A stretch of DNA of 64,000 nucleotides from Apostichopus japonicus (Eukaryota; Echinodermata; Holothuroidea; Aspidochirotida; Stichopodidae). This document shows positions 56,613 to 64,000 of this stretch, one piece after another; within the stretch, counting starts at the first letter, position 1, and each line of letters starts with the position of its first letter. The notes below the pieces were generated by a model. It was given only the letters and a program-made list of their open reading frames with translations. It was not told the DNA's origin and searched no databases. The position numbers and the translations under genes are program-made. The stretch is taken from assembly GCF_037975245.1 (NCBI RefSeq), contig NC_092573.1, positions 7,736,501 through 7,800,500 on the forward strand, in the 5' to 3' direction.

Positions 56613-58310
56613 GCCATCCGCTGCTGGTTTTGATGGTGTTTCTGCTATTATTGTAAAACATGTTGCCCATTCATTATGTATTCCACTCACATATCTTTGT
56701 AATCTCTCTTTTGAGCTTGGTGTTGTTCCACATCTTTAAAAATAGCTCGAGTTGTTTCTGTCTTTAAGGCCGGTTAAAAGGAATCCGTGAATAATTATAG
56801 ACCCATTTCAGTTCTCCCATGTTTCTCCAAGGTAATCGAAAAAGTAATGTTCTCACGGTTATACAACTTTATTGCTAAGCATATTTTACTGTATAACTAT
56901 CAGTTCGGTTTCCTTCCTGGCCGTTCAACTACACATGCTATTTACATTTTACTTGTAAAGTTATGGAAGCTTGCGAAAATAATCAGTATGCTTCTGGTAT
57001 ATTTCTGGATCTGTCGAAGGCGTTTGATACTCTTGATCATAGCATTTTACTTGACAAACTTGATCATTATGGAATCCGGGGAACTGTACTTCAGTGGGCC
57101 AAAAGCTATCTTAGTGATCGTCACCAGTTTGTTGTTATAATTAATATAAATTCTGTTTCTAAGCCAATTAAGTTTGGTGTTCCTTAAGGGTCCATATTGG
57201 TCCGTTGTTTTTTTATAATTTATGTTAATGACCTCTATAGAGCCAGCAACAAATTTCATATAATCTCGTATGCTGATGATACCAACCTGTTCTTTTCCAG
57301 TAATGACATTAATTTTCTATTGGATACTATACAGAATGAGTTTACATATATTCATAATTGGTTTTGTGCAAATAAATTGTCACTCAATGTTAAGAAACCT
57401 ACCGCTATTGTGTTAGTACACCTTCAAAGCACTTAAATCCTATAGCATAAATAGTATCAATTTTTGCGGTGTTGAAGTTATGCTGTCTAAGACTACTAAA
57501 TTTCTTGGCGTTTATATCGATAATCATCTTTCTTGGTATAATCATATTCAGAACATTTGTATGAAAGTGTCTAAAGGCGCTGGAGTTCTTAATAGACTTC
57601 GCCAAATCCTTTCCAGAAGCACATTGGTCACTTTGTATAATACACTCATACTTCCCTATCTTACGTATTGTAATGTTTTTTGGGGCAGTACCCATGCCTC
57701 TAGAATTCAACCCCTTTATTTACTTCAAAAGAGAGCAATTCGTTATATTTGTAATGCGGATTTCCTCCAACATACAGCACCCCTGTTTACTACTCTTAAC
57801 GCTCTTAGTATCTATGATATAAATCGTTACTATGTTGGTATTTTTATTTTAAATTGGTTACATGATAATGTTCCGTCGACTTTTCGCAATTATTTTCAGT
57901 TACGTAACGATACCTATCCCAATTTACTATTCCTTACTTTAAACTTAGGTCTTCACAACTTGGTATTCGTTATGTTGGCGTAAAACTTTGGAATTCCCTC
58001 CCTACTACTATTACTGGTTGTAAAACTTTGAACACCTTCAAAAAACGTCTTAAAGAGTATCTTATATCAAACTATCATTGATTTTGTATTTCCTTTCATT
58101 GCCATCTTTGTTCTGTTTTCTCTGTATACTTAAGCTTTCATTCCCTATTTTATTTTTCAAGGGGTGTCAACGTAAACAAGCTCTACACAGCTTCTTGTTG
58201 GCTCTCCTCAATTTCTTGTTATCTTGTATACTACCCACGTCTATTGTCAAAATTGCATACTTTAATACAAGAGATTGAAGTAAAGTCTTATGAAATGAAT
58301 TGAAAAAGAA
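56613..58310 (+). mobile_element. CR1/Jockey-group LINE relic, copy B of 1895-3592
   Basis: Same RT blocks: NNYRPISVLPCFSKVIEK at 56790, FLDLSKAFDTLDHSILLDKL at 57002, SYADDTNLFF near 57268, FLGVYIDNHLSWYNHI near 57501. The thumb reads through RAIRYICNADFLQHTAPLF without the shift seen in copy A. It shares the stop after FGVP (57184-57186). Confidence 0.85.
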
Positions 58311-59178
58311 AGATTCATGTAAGACTGAACAAGACAATATACATGTTTTTATGTGATACGGAATACGGACATTATAATCATGGGCTCATTGGTTATTAAT
58401 GTTTGTATCGAGCTGTTTGTGTTATTTATTATGATAATGAAAATTAAGTATATAATTTAAAGCCCAATTCCAGCCAATATTGTACTGAGTACAACATCAG
58501 GACATATTATTTTTTTTGAAAATTTTTAAAACAATAAACCAACACCCCACAGACTTGAAACTGCGATCATTTGAAAAAAGCAGTGCTTTCATATAATATA
58601 ATAATAAAAGGTAAGAATAAAGATTCCTTCGGTGTATGTGGTAAGTAAAAAATGACAGGAAATTAGGCTTAGATGGAGACAAAGTTTCAGCCGAAATCAG
58701 GCCTATGCTTAGGTTTGATAACTGTATTTTTACAGTAGTCTCCACTAAAACTACATACTGGGAAATCAAAATTTAAAAAAAAACTTAAGCATTGACTTTT
58801 CAATGATTTCACCCAACCAACCGTTCTCTAGTTATGTTCATTGCATGCGGACCCATAATGCATTACTGAAATTATTGCAAGTCAAAAACCTATTACATGA
58901 GATCTCAAAATAACCGATGTGTAAATGCAACTTGAACGGAAATTATCTTTTCCGACGATATAGGAGTATGTCTTGGCCAAAAACAATCGTCGTACGCTCT
59001 GCGCCAACCGATGGTGGCGCTCCGCTTAGTATCAAGTAGTGTGTTACACCTATATGACCTACTGATCCCCCTTGTAACCATTTCTGAGGACGAACTTGCT
59101 TGGACCTCCTAATAGGGGTCCCCATGCCCACCAGGCTCATCGCTACACCACTGGAGTGGCATTGCACAATAAACGGAT

Positions 59179-60046
59179 GCAGGAGAACTTCCTCAAGTTG
59201 AACGATGATAAGACTGAGTTTGTTTTATTTGGTTCCAGACAACAACTTTCAAAAGTTCATGTTCCGCATATTACAATTGGGGATTCTGACATTACTCTTG
59301 CTGCAAGTGCTCGTAACCTAGGGGTTATTTTTGACTCGTCAATGTCTACTTAAGAATCATGTTTCAAATATTGTTCGTTCTGCATCATTTCACACCAGGA
59401 ACATTGGTAGATTAAGAAAGTACTTAAATCCTCGTGCCACTGAACAAATTGTACATAGTTTTGTAACCTCCCGGCTTGACATGGGTAATTCCCTCCTTTT
59501 TGGCCTTCAACAAGTTCAAATTAATCGCTTGAAGCGCATTCAAAATGCAGCTGCGCGCTTAGTTACTTTAACTTAAAAGAGGTCTCATATAACATCCACT
59601 TTGAGCGAATTACACTGGTTGCCAATGGATTGCAGAATTAAGTACAAATTGCTTCTTACTGTGTTTAAAGCATTGAATGACTTGGCTCCGGACTATATGT
59701 CATGTCTCATCACACCATATAATCCATCACGTTAGCTCCGCTCCAGCACCAAATTGCTTCTCAGCTTTCTCAGTTGCTGCACCTCGCCTTTGGAACAGCC
59801 TTCCCATCAAAATCAGATCTTGCATTTCATTGGCACAGTTCAAAACATTGCTGAAAACCCACTTGTTCAATGGAGCCTTTGCTTAACTTATTGTTTTGCA
59901 TTTCATGTTTTCATGTGTAGATTAAGTTGTTTTGTAGGTTAAGTTGTAATTTTAAGATTTTGTTATTGTAATGCGCCTTGAGCGCCTTGTTTACTTAAGG
60001 TAGATTTGTCCGCTGTATAAATCCACATTATTATTATTATTATTAA
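59179..60046 (+). mobile_element. 5'-truncated CR1/L2-like LINE 3' end, copy B only
   Basis: RT thumb and C-terminal blocks: NFLKLNDDKTEFVLFGSRQQ near 59188, ITLAASARNLGVIFDS with a break at 59350, RKYLNPRATEQIVHSFVTSR near 59415 and RIQNAAARLVTLT near 59535, then LHWLPMDCRIKYK. The 3' end GCGCCTTGAGCGCC leads into (TTA)n at 60028-60046, the tail type of this clade. Left of it the sequence equals copy A up to 4453; right of it, copy A resumes at about 5220. The insertion thus replaced about 766 bp, including the right end of the composite element. Confidence 0.82.
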
Positions 60047-60350
60047 CAGAAACCTGACAGCGATCTACAGACATTTTATTATCATTTATGAAAGATGAAT
60101 TATTAAATGTTGACCATTAGTGAAGGTTACAGTATTAACAGAAACCTGACAGCAATCTACAGACATGTTTCTATCATTTATAATGAATTATTAAATGTTA
60201 ACGATTATTTAAGGTTACAGTATTAACAGAAACCTGGCAGCAATCTACAGACATGTTAATATCATTTATTAGGATGAATTATTATATGTTAACTATTATT
60301 TAAGTTTACAGGATTAACATAAACCTGACAACAATCTACAGACATTTTAT
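60047..60350. repeat. 91-bp satellite, copy B
   Basis: About 3.5 units with AACCTGACAGCAATCTACAG. Fewer than in copy A. Confidence 0.85.
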
Positions 60351-61952
60351 CAAACTGCTCTGTTATTATTATAAAGCGATGACATTTTGGCAGAAAAGAA
60401 ATTTGAACCACTTAATAAATCACAACGAAGCAGCCCTTGTCATTTAAATATGACCTTGTCCATTATCAAGCAAACGGTTGACAGCAGTGGCGCACACATA
60501 GGGAACACCCCACACCGTATCTCCCATCGTCAATCATGGGTGGGTACGGTTCGGTCGGGGATGTTATACCCTACCCCTGTACCTCCCATCATCAATCAGG
60601 GGAGAGGTACGGTTCAGTCGTTTTTTTTTTGTTTACATTCAGCCAAGGAAGAATTATACATAAAACGCTGAAGGAAATTAGAAATTAATTTCGTCACAAA
60701 CAGCTAACAAAGTATAACATAACCATAACAAAATCTAACAAACCATAAGAAAACTATATAACAAACCCTTTCAAACCCAAAAGAGAAACATAACATATTT
60801 ACAATGGTTTCAAAATTTAAGGGCAAATGGTGTTGTTTTTTTCTCTTTACTTGGTGAATGTAATATGTAATAAAATGTATTAAATGGATATAATATATGC
60901 TTATAGTTTATACCTATAGTTTTTCGACACATCGAAATGTATTCTTTATTTTGGTTTTTATTTTGTTTTGGTCGAATTAGGTGTGACGGATGAGTGTCAA
61001 AAGAAGAACGTTGATCGCACAGTGTTGGGACACTGATCGAAAGGAATTAAATTGCCACTATCGCTGCACCCTTTAACACGGTACACCCTTTTACTTCCAA
61101 TTGAAAATTTATTAAATTATATGTAAACAATTAAAAGTATTTATATCGCGTTAGGTGTTGCTTAGAAATGTCACGAAATGATCGCAACATTTGTTATAAT
61201 AATGGGCCTTCGGGGCATTCTTTGGATTCCAAGCCTGTTGACAGTGATGACATTAATGTAGTGAATGGAATGTTGCTTTTAGAAATATACTGCTTGTGTA
61301 TATATGATTCAACAATTTAAAGAAAGCGGTAGAGTATTCCGGTCAAACGTTAACCATTGATAACGATGAAATAAGAGTACGCAATTGTCAATTGTCCGCC
61401 ACCAAAGCTTCATATTTAAATTTTCAAATACGACACTGTCATGCCGTCCCAACCATTGAGTTCCTGCTTGTTTAATGCGACTAATAGACTTGTTGTGATG
61501 AAACTCCGCACAATCTCATATCGGCTTTTATCTATATAGAGAGACGTCTCCAGCAATGGTCCGAGTCCCCAAACTGTCAAAGGCGACATAAACAAGTGGC
61601 AATATAAGAAAACGAAATATGTAAACAGGAAATACGGCTCTTATCTTGATATCGTAATAATAAATAAAAGATTTCATAGGCCATTTGGTCATTGCAGATC
61701 AAATATGCCCAATGAAAGTAAAGGTTGGACAGCGTGTTTATAGCAATCTCTGCCGAAGCGGTACGGCGTATAGACTTTAACCTTTAAACGTAGCGGACAT
61801 ACGTTATGACTGTGCCTTTGTGAGAAATGATGTCCTAGCTGCAGTTTGTAAACAAATTTTGGGACGAGACTTTTAACTCCATGGATTACATGATTGTTGA
61901 CATGTTTCACTGAATAACAAAATTCATTAATAAAGAATTCCATTAAAGAAAG
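60351..61952. other. Intergenic sequence matching 5640-7140
   Basis: No gene. Hairpin repeats at about 60510-60622 are kept. Confidence 0.4.
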
Positions 61953-62442
61953 CATAGAGGTAGGAACCGGGGGGGGGGGTGGATTGGGCAATGGGGCACG
62001 TGCCCCTAAATTTATTTCCAAAGTAGCAAATGTGCTATTAATAATAGCACAAATAATGCACAAATGAGATGTGCCCCTTTGATGAAGAATTGTGTTTTGG
62101 ATTTCTTAAACCTTTTTTAATTTTAATATTTTATTTTAATGATTTATTTTTAGTCTGTACATGCTAAGGACTTAACCGAGGTTGCTAAAGACTTTTGTTC
62201 AAGGAATGAACACAGGAGATTTTTTTGGAAAGTTCTAAATATGGATGGACAGAAGTACATATGTAGGTTGATAGAGTCACGTGCACCATAATAGTATTGA
62301 TAGCATATACTAACACGTCATATTTTTTTAAAGTGATATGGCTGGTGTGTATCGGTTTATAGCATAACGAGTGGTGGTTGTGGAATGAGAAAGTGCCCTT
62401 CTGATGTTGTGCCCCCACTTTTGGAAGCTTCCTACTCCCCTG
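61953..62442. mobile_element. hAT-like MITE, copy B of 7141-7621
   Basis: Ends CATAGAGGTAGGAACC and CTACTCCCCTG. Flanks AAAGAAAG and ATAGAAAG (one mismatch). Confidence 0.75.
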
Positions 62443-63209
62443 ATAGAAAGTCAAACTATTCCGCATTACAAGGTGAAAATGCCAATTCTCTTTAATTGCT
62501 CTTGGATATGAACCACAGAAGGTGGTCGTAACAACCGATGTTCCCTTTATGGCACTTTGTTGATATGAAGCTCACATTTAAAGATTCACCTTACTAAATT
62601 TAATAATAGTTGTTTGCAATAAATTTATAACAGTATGATCAATATCAGTGCTTGACATGATGAAGCTGACTATCACTGGAGTGTAATAATAGCAGAGGTT
62701 ACGAGGTCATAACGAGAAAAAAATATGTATTCTCATATTCATTATATGTTGAAAGAAAATGGAGCATTGAAATAAGGGTATTGCACAAAATTATCCCCAG
62801 TGTCCGATCGGGTACTCTACGATCTTGGAAGTCAAAATAATACATATACAGAAGAGAGGGCAGTGTGCCCCATGTCGGTTTATGGACCGTTAAACATGTC
62901 TTTTATCTAAAATTTTGTTACTCTTTACCCGGGATAAAAGAAAATCCACATTTCTGATTAATGACTTTTAACTCTTATTTCTGTTGAAATCACGATTAGT
63001 CATCACTTTAAAGCCAGGTTTTGTTTCTCAACGTATAACAGTTCCGGAAACGTCTGTTTCCTGGGTTTGATTTCCCTTGTAAAGATATATTCTTTTGCGA
63101 GAACGTAACCACAAATATTATTGGTACCAGTTTACGATAAATAATCGAAGCGATCGCGAACGAATTTCAGAATTGAATTGGATGAAGAAGCTGCGAGAAA
63201 TCAGAAGAA

Positions 63210-63291
63210 ATGGGTCGTTTTTGCCTGACTCTCTTCAGCTTCTGTGTTGTAATCTCTCTTACCTGGGCCTGTGATGTTAGCAATGAAAGTC
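63210..63291 (+). CDS. Signal-peptide exon of a secreted FN3 protein (copy B)
   Basis: Same structure as 8384-8465: MGRFCLTLFSFC, hydrophobic core to LTWAC, DVSNES and donor CGTAAG at 63291/63292, phase 1. Base changes relative to copy A leave the frame, start and splice site intact, so selection may be acting, or divergence is recent. Downstream FN3 exons would lie beyond the window. Confidence 0.7.
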
Positions 63292-63395
63292 GTAAGTTGT
63301 TTTGTTGTTGTCAAATTTGTCTAGTTATAGAAAGTTTTATCATTAAAAGAAAGTTTTTCTATTTATAATAACCAAAAACTGTAGAACTTTTCACT

Positions 63396-63560
<165 letters not shown>

Positions 63561-63639
63561 AGTGGTTGAGATTCCCAATGTTGAATGTGACCTAATACCC
63601 CATTCCCTCTCTTGTAATTTAAGCAATGTCACTCACATA

Positions 63640-64000
63640 GTCTACTGTGTTCTTTGAAAGGAGGGCAATTATATAGGTGAAACAGGTTCTCGGTTCCGCT
63701 TACGTTTTAACAATAAAATCAACAATCAAACTGTAGCAGGATTCCCCGTTTCCGAACATTTCAATCTTCACAGAGATTCACTCAAAACCTTAAATGTATC
63801 TTAATTTCCTGGAACTTCAAATCCGTAACAGATCGTAAACGAAAAGAAATCGATTGGATCGTTCGTATAAAGTATACTGTGTTCTTTGTAAAGAGGACAG
63901 TAATGTAGGTGAAACAGGTTCTCGGTTCCGCTTACGTTTTAATTATCACAAAAAACTTCAAATCCGTACCTGAACAAAATGAATCGATTGGATCGTTCGT
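63640..64000 (+). pseudogene. Penelope-like GIY-YIG fragments, copy B
   Basis: Matches 9436-9895: GNYIGETGSRFRLRFNN then FPVSEHFNL, with the same opal stop at the second Cys codon of the first unit. The second unit is cut by the window edge and has an internal deletion after its GIY-YIG motif. Confidence 0.65.

Overview
The window reads as nuclear DNA of a marine invertebrate. It is AT-rich, has spliced genes with GT-AG introns, and carries LINEs of several clades, a Penelope-like retroelement and many hAT-type DNA transposons with poly-G runs beside their ends. An echinoderm (for example a sea cucumber) would fit, but the sequence alone does not prove this. Nothing suggests a prokaryote, and I see no tRNA, rRNA or CRISPR array.

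Layout. 1-9895 (copy A) and 54612-64000 (copy B) are two direct copies of one segment about 54.6 kb apart, both cut by the window edges. Each holds the same nested stack: a 91-bp satellite, a composite element, a hAT element carrying a second hAT MITE, a decayed LINE, another hAT MITE, a signal-peptide exon and Penelope GIY-YIG fragments. 8.6-23.7 kb is a retroelement graveyard: Penelope, a minus-strand CR1/L2-like LINE, an L1/Tx1-like LINE with ORF1 and ORF2, a Jockey-like LINE, and a minus-strand LINE scrap. 25.8-30.9 kb holds the modular exons of a fibronectin type III (FN3) gene. 32.3-33.4 kb is a broken hAT transposase of ZMYM1-like type on the minus strand. 38.6-43.4 kb holds a hammerhead-like motif, a MITE, a 128-bp tandem array, a 2.37-kb hAT with a foldback element nested in it, and a GC-rich minisatellite. 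41.5-47.5 kb is an intron-containing integrase gene relic (Ginger/GIN1-like). 51.1-52.2 kb has two exons of a small NTF2/SnoaL-like (DUF4440-like) protein. 53.2-54.6 kb has two oppositely oriented members of one hAT family.

How the parts relate. The signal-peptide exon ends in phase 1 and so do the boundaries of the FN3 exons at 25.8-29.1 kb, so they can splice into one secreted multi-FN3 protein across a 17-kb, transposon-filled intron. The same first exon reappears in copy B, which suggests a tandem array of such genes, or two haplotypes joined in assembly. At least one FN3 exon is frameshifted. The integrase relic keeps consistent splice phases through five exons, yet has stops, frameshifts and a lost catalytic Asp. 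Its best candidate first exon lies in the loop of a foldback element inside a hAT transposon, which is the most unusual arrangement here.
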